64,000 bases of DNA from Cupriavidus basilensis (GTDB lineage Bacteria; Pseudomonadota; Gammaproteobacteria; Burkholderiales; Burkholderiaceae): contig NZ_CP062803.1 of the NCBI RefSeq assembly GCF_008801925.2, positions 3,100,001 through 3,164,000 of the forward strand, given 5' to 3'. The position numbers were made by a program, and so were the translations under genes. Below the pieces are notes generated by a model, which was given only the letters and a program-made list of their open reading frames with translations, was not told where the DNA came from and did no database searches. Below are positions 1-7,690 of the stretch, one piece after another (within the stretch, counting starts at the first letter, position 1; each line of letters begins with the position of its first letter).

Positions 1-1037
1 ACAGGCCGTCGGCACGCTGCACTCCGACAACCGCCGTCGGCCATTCGAATGAGCGGTGAGCCGGAACTGTTGCCCATGGTGTTGGCATCGTGCTCCAAGG
101 TCACATCAGACACTGACGTGATCTGGCCCATTGATATCACCATGGACGGCTCGGAGACAGGCACCTCCGGGCAGCGGCCAAAAGCCCGATCAACGTCCTC
201 AGGCCGATCCGTATTGTTGTTTACCGACGGAAAACCCAGCAGCGCCACGGACGTGCTGGTGGCGAGTGTCCCTGTCGCAAGCGTCAGCCCCATTGGCGCC
301 ACCGCGCCTACAGGCCATGCAGTCACAATGAGATCCAGACTTGGATGACGGCGCCAAGGTGAATCTGCCGGTAAGACCACTCGGCGTACTCCACCGGCAC
401 CGAACACTGCCTCCAAACGGTATTGAGGCTTGAGCTTACGCACGTCGGCTGACCCAGTCGGTTGAGTTGCATTAAGCAAGACATGCCCGTTGGTCACGAT
501 ACGCCCTTGCAGCACGAAAACCGTGCCCATGAGCTGCGGTGGACTATCCACCTGTATCAAGTACAGACCACCAACCGCTTCAGCCAAATGAGGGCGCTGG
601 GTCAGCAGACTACTGGCAGTGGCTCTGCGAGATTGCGACGATGATTGGTGGCAAGTCTTACCGAGTCCATCGTTGCACCCTGGACAGACCGGAAATACCG
701 GATCGCCGCTAACGATGCGATCCATGTAATTGCCGCGTGAGCCAAACACATTGTGAATGCGCAGTGATAGTTGATCGATGTCCGACTTGGGCAGCGGTGT
801 TACCGCGGTCGGCACAGCGGCGCGGACGGTGCGGACCTCCTCGTCGGTGAACAATTGAGCGCCACCTCGCTCCTGGCGTGACGCCATCAGCGCCTGGAGC
901 TGACGCTGCTGTGTCGGCCCCAGCTCCTCTATCCGCGACGCGATTTTCTCCACCTGTGCCCAGGCGCAAACCGTACTGCCCCACAACACCGCGACCACAA
1001 TGCCTCGACGAAGCCAGTGTTGACGGTGTGTACTCAT
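1..1037 (-). CDS. Secreted trypsin-like serine protease (partial, runs off left edge)
   Basis: Reading leftwards from the ATG at 1035-1037 gives about 345 codons with no stop before the window edge. Residues 1-28 look like a Sec signal peptide (basic start, hydrophobic IVVAVLWGSTVCAWA, cleavage near AWAQ). A trypsin-fold core follows: His185 in IVTNGHVL, Asp235 in HPSLDLIV and nucleophile Ser325 in MGNSSGSPL, a complete triad in the usual order and spacing. Several Cys lie at residues 118-129. Its start overlaps the stop of the upstream lipoprotein gene (ATGA), so the two are probably co-translated. In the last 50 bases the expected strand after the active site (VVGVQRADGL) appears only in another frame, so a frameshift near base 30-40 is likely. 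Role is inferred: periplasmic or secreted protein processing; target unknown. It is cargo at the trb end of the ICE. Confidence 0.75.
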   Translation of the reverse strand, partial: MSTHRQHWLRRGIVVAVLWGSTVCAWAQVEKIASRIEELGPTQQRQLQALMASRQERGGAQLFTDEEVRTVRAAVPTAVTPLPKSDIDQLSLRIHNVFGSRGNYMDRIVSGDPVFPVCPGCNDGLGKTCHQSSSQSRRATASSLLTQRPHLAEAVGGLYLIQVDSPPQLMGTVFVLQGRIVTNGHVLLNATQPTGSADVRKLKPQYRLEAVFGAGGVRRVVLPADSPWRRHPSLDLIVTAWPVGAVAPMGLTLATGTLATSTSVALLGFPSVNNNTDRPEDVDRAFGRCPEVPVSEPSMVISMGQITSVSDVTLEHDANTMGNSSGSPLIRMADGGCRSAACRRP

Positions 1038-2176
1038 TCAGCATCCCCTTCAATGGCCTTCTTCGCATCGCCCAGGCCTGACGCTACGTCACCCAAAGTC
1101 TTAGCCCAGGCCATGATGCGGCCCCAGCCAGTGCCCGGTGGCACTTTGCCTTCGGCTACGTCAACCAGCGCCTGTTGTGCCTCGCGCAGGCCGCCGGGCA
1201 GCATCTGCGGCGACGGGGTGACGCGCAGTGCGTCGTATTCCCCGAGTTGTCGATGGATGCGCAAAGCCATGTCCATGGCGCGCGCCTTTTCCTGCGGCGT
1301 GCGCGCGGCCGGAGCGGCCGCTGAAAAGGACTGGAAGTGTAGGTACGGCTGGCGCAGCGACGCCCACTTCTGCCACAGCAATTGCGCCGCAAGTTTGTTC
1401 GGCTCGGGGATCACGTAGTCCGCCGCTGCGCCATCGGGCCTCTCTGTGTAGACCTTGCAAAAAATGCGATGCTTACCAGTATCACTACGGCAAAGATCAT
1501 CGTATTCGGGGCTGATCTGGCCAACCTTGTCGATCAAGTCAGCGACCGTCTTCGTGTTGGCGGTGATGTAGACCTGCAATGCTTTGGCTCGGGCCGCCTC
1601 GTCTTGCATACTCATCACGGCCACTACCGCTTTGTTCAAACCATCAATCACCGTCTGAATCGTCAGGATGCCTGCGAGCAGGCCTGACTCCTGCACGGTG
1701 GGCATATTCATCGCTAGCAGTCCAGCCACTTCGTCTGCGCAATCCGACTGTTCCGTGGACTGCTTGGGCTTCTTGAGCTTTGCCTGCCGCTCTTCGATCG
1801 TCGCCATCGACTCCCACAAGCTCGCCACGTCCTGATCAGGCTTCTTGAGCAGGTCGTTCACAGACTTGCCGTACTGCCCTAGCACTTTCATGCCGGAACG
1901 CGCGTCGACCAACGCGCCTGCACCCTTGCAGACGAAGTCGCCGAATTCCTTCTCTACCGTGCCGCCAGCAGTCTGGCCACGCACGATCAAGTTGTCGGCA
2001 TACGCTACGCGCGCCACGCGAGTGCGCTGGTCGGCCAGCAGCTTGACGCTGGCTTTCGCGCCATCCATGGTCTCGGTGAAACCTTCGCCCGCCTTCACAT
2101 AGGCTGACGTTGTTGCGCTGCACCCGCCCAGTGCAAACGCGACGGACACTCCCAGTACGATCCAGAGACGCTTCAT
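1034..2176 (-). CDS. Predicted outer-membrane or periplasmic lipoprotein, function unknown
   Basis: A 380-residue protein whose N-terminus (MKRLWIVLGVSVAFALGGCS) is a textbook lipoprotein signal with lipobox LGGC and Cys19 as the lipidation site. The rest is mostly charged, predicted helical sequence with no motif I recognise. A good ribosome site (GGAGGG) lies just upstream of the ATG. It overlaps the protease gene by 4 bases, and the pair is separated from the trb operon by about 150 bp with a hairpin, so it is probably its own transcription unit. A surface lipoprotein paired with an exported protease could form a processing or envelope-protection module, but this is inference. Confidence 0.7.
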   Translation of the reverse strand: MKRLWIVLGVSVAFALGGCSATTSAYVKAGEGFTETMDGAKASVKLLADQRTRVARVAYADNLIVRGQTAGGTVEKEFGDFVCKGAGALVDARSGMKVLGQYGKSVNDLLKKPDQDVASLWESMATIEERQAKLKKPKQSTEQSDCADEVAGLLAMNMPTVQESGLLAGILTIQTVIDGLNKAVVAVMSMQDEAARAKALQVYITANTKTVADLIDKVGQISPEYDDLCRSDTGKHRIFCKVYTERPDGAAADYVIPEPNKLAAQLLWQKWASLRQPYLHFQSFSAAAPAARTPQEKARAMDMALRIHRQLGEYDALRVTPSPQMLPGGLREAQQALVDVAEGKVPPGTGWGRIMAWAKTLGDVASGLGDAKKAIEGDAE

Positions 2177-2199
2177 AGTTCCCTCCTGTGGTGCTGCCG

Positions 2200-2218
2200 C
2201 AGAGTCGTAGCGACTCTG
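2200..2218. promoter_or_regulatory. Hairpin in the leader of the lipoprotein-protease unit
   Basis: Arms CAGAGTCG (2200-2207) and CGACTCTG (2211-2218) form a perfect 8-bp stem with a 3-nt loop. It lies about 25 bases before the lipoprotein start, next to the AT-rich run TTAAAAATTTTAA that could be a promoter element. It could be an operator or a 5' UTR hairpin. The rest of the 2177-2328 gap holds no gene I can support. Confidence 0.4.
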
Positions 2219-2328
2219 TTAAAAATTTTAATGGGAGGTCTGCTCCGACGCATCCCCCAAGGGAGAGTTCTCGCGAAATTTGTTGACCAAGATCTCCGAG
2301 GTACGCACCCGGCTTCGGGATCACTCAC

Positions 2329-2562
2329 CTATAGGCCGCGACTTGCTTCATGTTTGCGCTTAAACCCCCGATCCCCAGCGATGAATGCCTCCAGCATGTG
2401 CGGAATCAGCGTCACTGCGTCCACAGCCTCGCCATAAGTCTGCGCGTGTAGCGCTGCGTAGCGGTCAAGGTCGGCTTTCAGGCTGACCGGGCAGGCAAAG
2501 GTCAGCTTGACGCTTTCAGTCTTGGGCAGCGGCCCGAGCCGCAGCTTCTTGGTGGTGCTCAT
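2329..2562 (-). CDS. DUF2274 domain protein
   Basis: A 77-residue protein starting at the ATG at 2560-2562, which overlaps the trbI stop (ATGA). The sequence MSTTKKLRLGPLPKTESVKL followed by TFACPVSLKADLDRYA matches the small DUF2274 proteins that close the trb operon in Tn4371-type ICEs. Its central part resembles a ribbon-helix-helix fold (short strand, then two helices), so a DNA-binding regulatory role is plausible but unproven. It is the last gene of the mating-pair-formation operon. Confidence 0.8.
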   Translation of the reverse strand: MSTTKKLRLGPLPKTESVKLTFACPVSLKADLDRYAALHAQTYGEAVDAVTLIPHMLEAFIAGDRGFKRKHEASRGL

Positions 2563-3826
2563 CGCATTGCTCCCCGCTGGAAGAACACCGGCTGGTACGG
2601 TCGCAACGCCAGATCGCGATTGACGATGATCCGCACTGGTAGGCCCGGTCGCTCCGTCAAGGTCGGCTGAATGCTCATGTTGCGCCGGGTCATCTCCTGG
2701 CCCACTTGGCTGATGTTGTCCTGCGCACTGTCGCGCCCGGCAATCACGATACGGTTGCCGTTCTGCCGGTTCTCCGGTGCGGCCAGCTCGGCACCCACGC
2801 CCAGCAGCGTTGTCAGCGCCGCACCGGCAAAGACGCGATCCCAATGCCAATCGACGCCATCCTCCAGGCCGGCGTAGCCGGCCGGATCAGTGCCCGCGAG
2901 GTTGTCGAGCTTCAGCGAAGACGTGTCTGGCAGGATGATGCGGTTCCACACCACCTGCACGCGGCTCTGCCCGTAGCTCACCTGGCTGTTGTACTTGCCC
3001 AGGATGCGCGAGCCCTGCGGGATCAGTAGGAACCTGCCCGTGGCCGTGTCGTAGACCGGCTCCGTCACCGTGGCGATCACGTCGCCCGGCAGATCGGACT
3101 TGATGCCCGTCACCAGCGCCCCGGCGATCACGGTGCCTGCCATGACCTGGTACGGCGAGGCCGGCATTTGCAGATTCCCGGAATTGCGGGTTTCTGTAGA
3201 GCCGCCTTTCAGGAAAGCCTCTTTTGATCTTGCCGGTTCTGCGCTGCGGTGGGGTCGGTGGGCTGAGCCGCCGTCGAGGCCGGCCCGGCGGCCAGTGGAT
3301 CGAATCCCGCCAAAGCCGATGCAGGACCGGCGGCGGCGACTTGCGCCGAGCCTGTCGCTAGACCCTTGCCGGGCGTGCCCGAGCGGAAGAACACCGAGGA
3401 TGCTGCGGCCGCGTCGGCCTCCTTGCGCCTTGCATCCTCTGGATCGTGGCCTGGTGGCGCATAGGTGGGCGTCACCGGCTGCTGCGACTTCACGATGGCC
3501 GGGCCCAGATCGCCCGGCAGCGGCGGCCCCAGCTCCGGCACCTTGGCCGGCAGCTTGGAATAGTCCGAAGGCAGGCCATCCAGCCCTTCTGACTTCGAGA
3601 CACGATCGACGTTGTACAGCTCGGGCTGCTCGCCCGCATTGCGCCGGTGCGGCTGCAGCGACCAGATCGTGGCCCCGAGCACCGCGACCGACAGCCCGCC
3701 GGTAAGGATGGCCAGCGTGCGCCGGTTCAGGCGCGTGACCGGACGCGGCTGCGCGCGCAGCGCCACCGCCTCGGGTGCCACCTTGCCCGCCTGCGGCGCA
3801 AGGTCAGGAGAATCGTCCTGGCTCAT
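2559..3826 (-). pseudogene. trbI: TrbI, T4SS outer-membrane channel protein (VirB10 family), frameshifted
   Basis: The N-terminal half (from 3826) has a short cytoplasmic tail, one transmembrane segment (TLAILTGGLSVAVLGATIW) and a proline-rich linker. The C-terminal half (to 2559) is the beta-barrel VirB10/TrbI domain, with YDTATGRFLLIPQGSRILGK and the membrane-spanning GAALTTLLGVGAE region. The frame breaks near 3217: adding one A to the run in CAAAAG joins the halves seamlessly as QDQKEAFLKGG, giving about 422 residues, normal for the family. TrbI links inner and outer membranes in the conjugative pore. Either the gene is inactivated or the base call at this A-run is wrong. Confidence 0.85.
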
Positions 3827-3828
3827 GG

Positions 3829-4842
3829 TCAGTTCCTCCGCGTGCCACTCGAAGCGCCATCCGTGCGCTCAATCCGCACCACGTCGCCATCAGTGCCCTT
3901 GCCACCACCCAGGCGCAGCTCGGCCGCGCCGAACAGGCGGTCCACGATGTAGTACGGCGAGCGGAAGCGGTAGTTCACCAACTGCCCGTCACCCTGCGCG
4001 CCGATGACGAACAGCGGCGGCAACTCGCCTTGCGCGATGCCCGGCGGAAACTGGATGTAGACCTTCTCCCCGTCATCGAAGGCCCGCAGCGGCTTCCACG
4101 GCGGATTGCTGCCACTGACGGCGTAGCGGAAACGGATCTTCTCCAGCGACAGGCCAGCGTCCAACGGCGCAGCCGCATTCGCGACCTGTGCCTGGCGCTG
4201 CAAGGCCAGCATCTTGTCCTTCGGATACTCCCAGGACACCGAAGCCATCCACGTCTTCTCGGTCGAGGTCAGCTCCAGCAGATACGTCCTGCGACTGGTG
4301 GTGATGACGAGATTGGTTTTCAACCCCGAGCGGATCGGCTTGACCATCACGTTCACGCGCAACGCATCGCCGCTGGCGCTCGATGTGTCCCCAACGATCC
4401 AGCGCACCGTGTCGCCAGCGGCCACCGTCACCAGTTCCTCACCCGGCTGGAGCGCGATCACCGTCACGCGGCCCACGGCCGCATAGACCTGGTACAGCGC
4501 GCCATCGGTGAAGGGCCAGACCTGGATTGCGTTGACGTAGCCCTCGCGCGTCGGCGCGATGCGCGCCTCGGCGTTGGCGCGGGACACCCGCACGGTTTCA
4601 TCGGCGGGCTCCGGCGTGGGCTTGGTATCCGGCACAGGTTTTATTTGCGCCGGCATCGGCAATACCTGCGGCACGGCCACCACCTCCACAGGCGCAGGCG
4701 GCTCCGGCAGCGGCTGGGCCTGTACCGGCTCATCGAGCGAGATGGCCGGCGGCGGCTTGCCCTGCGAAGCGCAGCCTGCAAACAGGACGGTGGATGCCAG
4801 CAGGATCACCGGCAAGGCGGATTTACGCAAAAGATAATTCAT
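3829..4842 (-). CDS. trbG: TrbG, T4SS outer-membrane lipoprotein-like component (VirB9 family)
   Basis: 337 residues from the ATG at 4840-4842, which overlaps the trbF stop. The N-terminus has a lipoprotein-type signal with Cys in VLFAGCAS, then a proline-rich linker (residues 30-85) and the VirB9/CagX-like beta-sandwich domain (IQVWPFTDGALYQVYA; TSRRTYLLELTSTEKTWM; VNYRFRSPYYIVDRLFGAA). The closing RSPYYIVDRLF segment is typical of TrbG. It would sit in the outer-membrane core complex with TrbI. The gene is intact and tightly packed between trbF and trbI. Confidence 0.9.
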   Translation of the reverse strand: MNYLLRKSALPVILLASTVLFAGCASQGKPPPAISLDEPVQAQPLPEPPAPVEVVAVPQVLPMPAQIKPVPDTKPTPEPADETVRVSRANAEARIAPTREGYVNAIQVWPFTDGALYQVYAAVGRVTVIALQPGEELVTVAAGDTVRWIVGDTSSASGDALRVNVMVKPIRSGLKTNLVITTSRRTYLLELTSTEKTWMASVSWEYPKDKMLALQRQAQVANAAAPLDAGLSLEKIRFRYAVSGSNPPWKPLRAFDDGEKVYIQFPPGIAQGELPPLFVIGAQGDGQLVNYRFRSPYYIVDRLFGAAELRLGGGKGTDGDVVRIERTDGASSGTRRN

Positions 4843-5543
4843 GGTTTTGCTCCTTCGCTTCCTTCCAGTTCGCGGCTCCACGACAGGCCGTTGACGTAGA
4901 TACCCAGGGGGTTCTTGCGCAGCCGCTGCTCGGTGCGCGGCGTCTGCTGCACGATGGAAACCACTGCGTTCCAGCGTTCGGTGCGATCCAGCGCACCGTT
5001 CACAAAGCGCGTCTCCGTCCAGCGCACGTTGAACGACTGGTCGCTGGCGCGGGTCACGCTGCTGATCTGCACCGTCACCGACTCCTTGCCGATGCGCGCG
5101 AACGGATCGTTCACGCGGGCGTACTCGTTGAGCGCCACGGCACCCTTGTCCGTGGTGTAGTTGTAGGCATCGAGCCAGTTCTGTCGCACGACGATGGAGT
5201 CGATGGACAGCGAGCGCACCAGCCCGATGAAGCGGCCCAGGTGATAGGCCATCTGCGCATCGTTGGGTCGATATGGCGTGGCGGCCTCGCCGACCGCGCG
5301 CACCTGGCCCGCGTTGTCCACCTCCACCACGTAGGGCGTCACGATGGACTGCGCGGAACGCCAGACCAGGCCGCCCGCCATCAGCACGGCCAAGGTGAGG
5401 CAGCCCAGTGCCATGAAACGCCAGTTCTTTGCCTGCACGCGGGCCGAGCCGATACGTTCGTCCCACACCTGGCCTGCGGCTTGGTACGGAGTGGCAGGTT
5501 GCGGTGTGTCGGCGTAGCGCACCTGCGGTCGTTTGAATCGCAT
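4839..5543 (-). CDS. trbF: TrbF, inner-membrane T4SS assembly protein (VirB8 family)
   Basis: 234 residues. A cytoplasmic tail of about 40 residues precedes one transmembrane segment (MALGCLTLAVLMAGGLVW), followed by a periplasmic VirB8-like domain with YVVEVDNAGQVRAVG and the conserved WTETRFVNGALDRTERW stretch. TrbF nucleates assembly of the inner-membrane complex. It overlaps trbG by 4 bases and follows trbL after 11 bases, with AAGGAG upstream of the ATG. No disruption is seen. Confidence 0.9.
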   Translation of the reverse strand: MRFKRPQVRYADTPQPATPYQAAGQVWDERIGSARVQAKNWRFMALGCLTLAVLMAGGLVWRSAQSIVTPYVVEVDNAGQVRAVGEAATPYRPNDAQMAYHLGRFIGLVRSLSIDSIVVRQNWLDAYNYTTDKGAVALNEYARVNDPFARIGKESVTVQISSVTRASDQSFNVRWTETRFVNGALDRTERWNAVVSIVQQTPRTEQRLRKNPLGIYVNGLSWSRELEGSEGAKP

Positions 5544-5554
5544 GGAAGTTCTCC

Positions 5555-6922
5555 TTATGAATCGGAATCGCGAAGGCTTGGGCCCTGGCTGGAGCTGCCG
5601 CCATCGCCGCCGCGCAGCGTGTGGGCGGCGGTGGTCGCGGCATGGGTGAGCTGCTGCCTGCGATGCAGGCGCTTGGCCCAGGCGGGCTGCTCGGTGGATG
5701 GGGGCGGTGCGGCGGCTTCGCTGCTGCTCTGCGTCCCAGCAGCTGCCCCCGACGTCGATTCGGCGTCATCGGGTCGGAAGGCGGCGGCGACGCGCTCCTT
5801 CATCGAGCGCGCTCCGTCGGCCACCTTCTGCCCGGCCGCGTGTGCGCCGGTCTTGGCGACATTGCCCACGCCAGCGGCGGCCCCCTTGAGGCCGCCACCG
5901 GCTGAGGCGGAGCCCGCCAGGTACGCCGACCGGGCGCCGCTGGCGGTCGATGCCATCGAGCGGACACCGTCCCCAGCCATCCTGGCGGCGGCAGGTGCCA
6001 TGCGCGCTCCGGCCGCCACGGCGCTGCCGACGCCAGAGGCCGCGGCGCCGACCACCACGGCGGTTCCGGCCGCGCCGATGGCAGCACCGGCCATCGCACC
6101 CGCGCCGAGCTGCGGCCCGCCGGACACCAGCCCCGTCGCGATACCCGGCCCGAAGATGCCCAGGGCCAGCAGTGACAGCGAGGCCAGCATGATGACCAGT
6201 GCCTGGTCGATGGAGGGCTCGGAGCCAGGCGGTATCCGGAATTCGGCGAACAGCCCCGAGCCGATGCCCACGATGACGGCAAGCACCAGTACCTTGATGC
6301 CTGAGGACACCACGTTGCCCAAGACCTTCTCGGCGAGGAACGCCGTCTTGTTCCAGAGGGCGAACGGTACCAGCACGAAGCCCGCCAGCGTGGTCAGCTT
6401 GAACTCGATCAGCGTGACGAAGAGCTGCACCGCCAGCACGAAGAAGCTGACGATGACCACCAGCCACGCGAGGAACAGCACGACGATGGGCGCGATGTGG
6501 ATGAACACCTCGGGGAAGCCCGCCATCTCCCGGATCTGGTCGAGGATGGGTGCCGCCGCGTCGATACCGGCCTTGGCCAGCCGTCCCGGCTGCAGGAAGT
6601 TGCCCATGCTCAAGGTCGAGCCGCTGGCCGTCAGGCCCAGCCCGGCGAAGGAACGGAACAGGATGCCCGCCAGGGTGTTGAAGTTGCCGATGATGTAGGC
6701 GAAGGCACCCACGTACAGCACCTTGCGGATCAGCTTGGCGATCACGTCCTCGCCCTGGCCGGTGGCATGCCCCATCGCCCAGAACAGCCCGGCCAACGTC
6801 ATGTCGATGACGATCAACGTTGCGGTCAGGAACGCCACCTCGCCCTGCACCAGGCCGAATCCCGAGTCGATGTAGCGCGAAAAAACGTCGAGGAAGCGGT
6901 CAATGACCGAAACATCGTTCAT
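5555..6922 (-). CDS. trbL: TrbL, polytopic inner-membrane T4SS protein (VirB6 family)
   Basis: 455 residues. The first 260 carry at least five hydrophobic segments (AFLTATLIVIDMTLAGLFWA; FAYIIGNFNTLAGILF; IAPIVVLFLAWLVVIVSFF; VLVLAVIVGIGSGLF; LVIMLASLSLLALGIF). Then comes a long Gly/Ala/Ser-rich segment and a charged, low-complexity C-terminus typical of TrbL. It forms part of the inner-membrane translocation platform. It lies between trbJ (12-base gap) and trbF in the standard order and is intact. Confidence 0.9.
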   Translation of the reverse strand: MNDVSVIDRFLDVFSRYIDSGFGLVQGEVAFLTATLIVIDMTLAGLFWAMGHATGQGEDVIAKLIRKVLYVGAFAYIIGNFNTLAGILFRSFAGLGLTASGSTLSMGNFLQPGRLAKAGIDAAAPILDQIREMAGFPEVFIHIAPIVVLFLAWLVVIVSFFVLAVQLFVTLIEFKLTTLAGFVLVPFALWNKTAFLAEKVLGNVVSSGIKVLVLAVIVGIGSGLFAEFRIPPGSEPSIDQALVIMLASLSLLALGIFGPGIATGLVSGGPQLGAGAMAGAAIGAAGTAVVVGAAASGVGSAVAAGARMAPAAARMAGDGVRSMASTASGARSAYLAGSASAGGGLKGAAAGVGNVAKTGAHAAGQKVADGARSMKERVAAAFRPDDAESTSGAAAGTQSSSEAAAPPPSTEQPAWAKRLHRRQQLTHAATTAAHTLRGGDGGSSSQGPSLRDSDS

Positions 6923-6934
6923 GGCCCGGCTCCG

Positions 6935-7690
6935 TCAGCGGCTGTAGAAGTTCACGGGCTGCGGCGTGTACGGCGTACCAGTGCCCACGAAGCGCCGGTT
7001 CACCTCGCGGCCACGCTCCACGGCAGCGGCCTGCCGCGCCAGCTCCAGCGAGGCCGCGCGATCCTGCGTGATCTGCAGCCGCTGCGTCTGGATGGACTGC
7101 TTGGCCTGCAGGGCCAGCAACTGGTTCATGGCTTGCATCGCCTGCAGGGCGCCGACGGCCGACTGGCTCTTGCCCACGAGGTCGGCCAGCGCGCCTTCGT
7201 CGTCGCTCAGGTTCTGCGAGGCCTGGGCCTGCATCTGCATGGTGGTCTGCAGGCCATTGAGCGTATGCTTCCAGCGCTCCCGCGCATCGCGGTACATCTG
7301 ATTGCCGCTCACCGTGGCGGCGTACTGCTCGGGATACAGGCGTGCGAATTCGCGGTCGATGCTCGTCACGTCGTAGGCCAGGCCCTTGGCCTGGGCGATC
7401 AGCCGTTGAGTGGTCGCCAGGTTCGCGCGCAACTGGCCCACCACGCTGGACGGCAGGCTGGCCAGATTGCGCGCCTGGTTGATGAGCATCTGCGCTTCGT
7501 TCTGGAGCTGGCGGATCTGGTTGTTGATCTGCTCCAGCGTGCGAACGGCGGTGAGCGTGTTCTGCACCAGATTGGTCGGATCGAACACGATGTCGCCAAC
7601 GCCGAACAGTGCATGCGCGGGCTGCGCGATGCCGAAGGCGAGCACGCAGGCGGTGGTCAGCGCAGCGAGCTTGTGGGCATGGGGCTTCAT
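6935..7690 (-). CDS. trbJ: TrbJ, periplasmic T4SS protein (VirB5-like)
   Basis: 251 residues from the ATG at 7688-7690, chosen because it is followed by a clear Sec signal peptide (LAALTTACVLAFGIAQPAHA), overlaps the trbE stop (ATGA) and has AGGAGA upstream; an in-frame start further upstream would bury the signal. The mature part is helical with coiled-coil character (TLEQINNQIRQLQNEAQMLI). TrbJ is thought to act at the pilus tip or in exclusion. The gene is intact. Confidence 0.88.
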   Translation of the reverse strand: MKPHAHKLAALTTACVLAFGIAQPAHALFGVGDIVFDPTNLVQNTLTAVRTLEQINNQIRQLQNEAQMLINQARNLASLPSSVVGQLRANLATTQRLIAQAKGLAYDVTSIDREFARLYPEQYAATVSGNQMYRDARERWKHTLNGLQTTMQMQAQASQNLSDDEGALADLVGKSQSAVGALQAMQAMNQLLALQAKQSIQTQRLQITQDRAASLELARQAAAVERGREVNRRFVGTGTPYTPQPVNFYSR

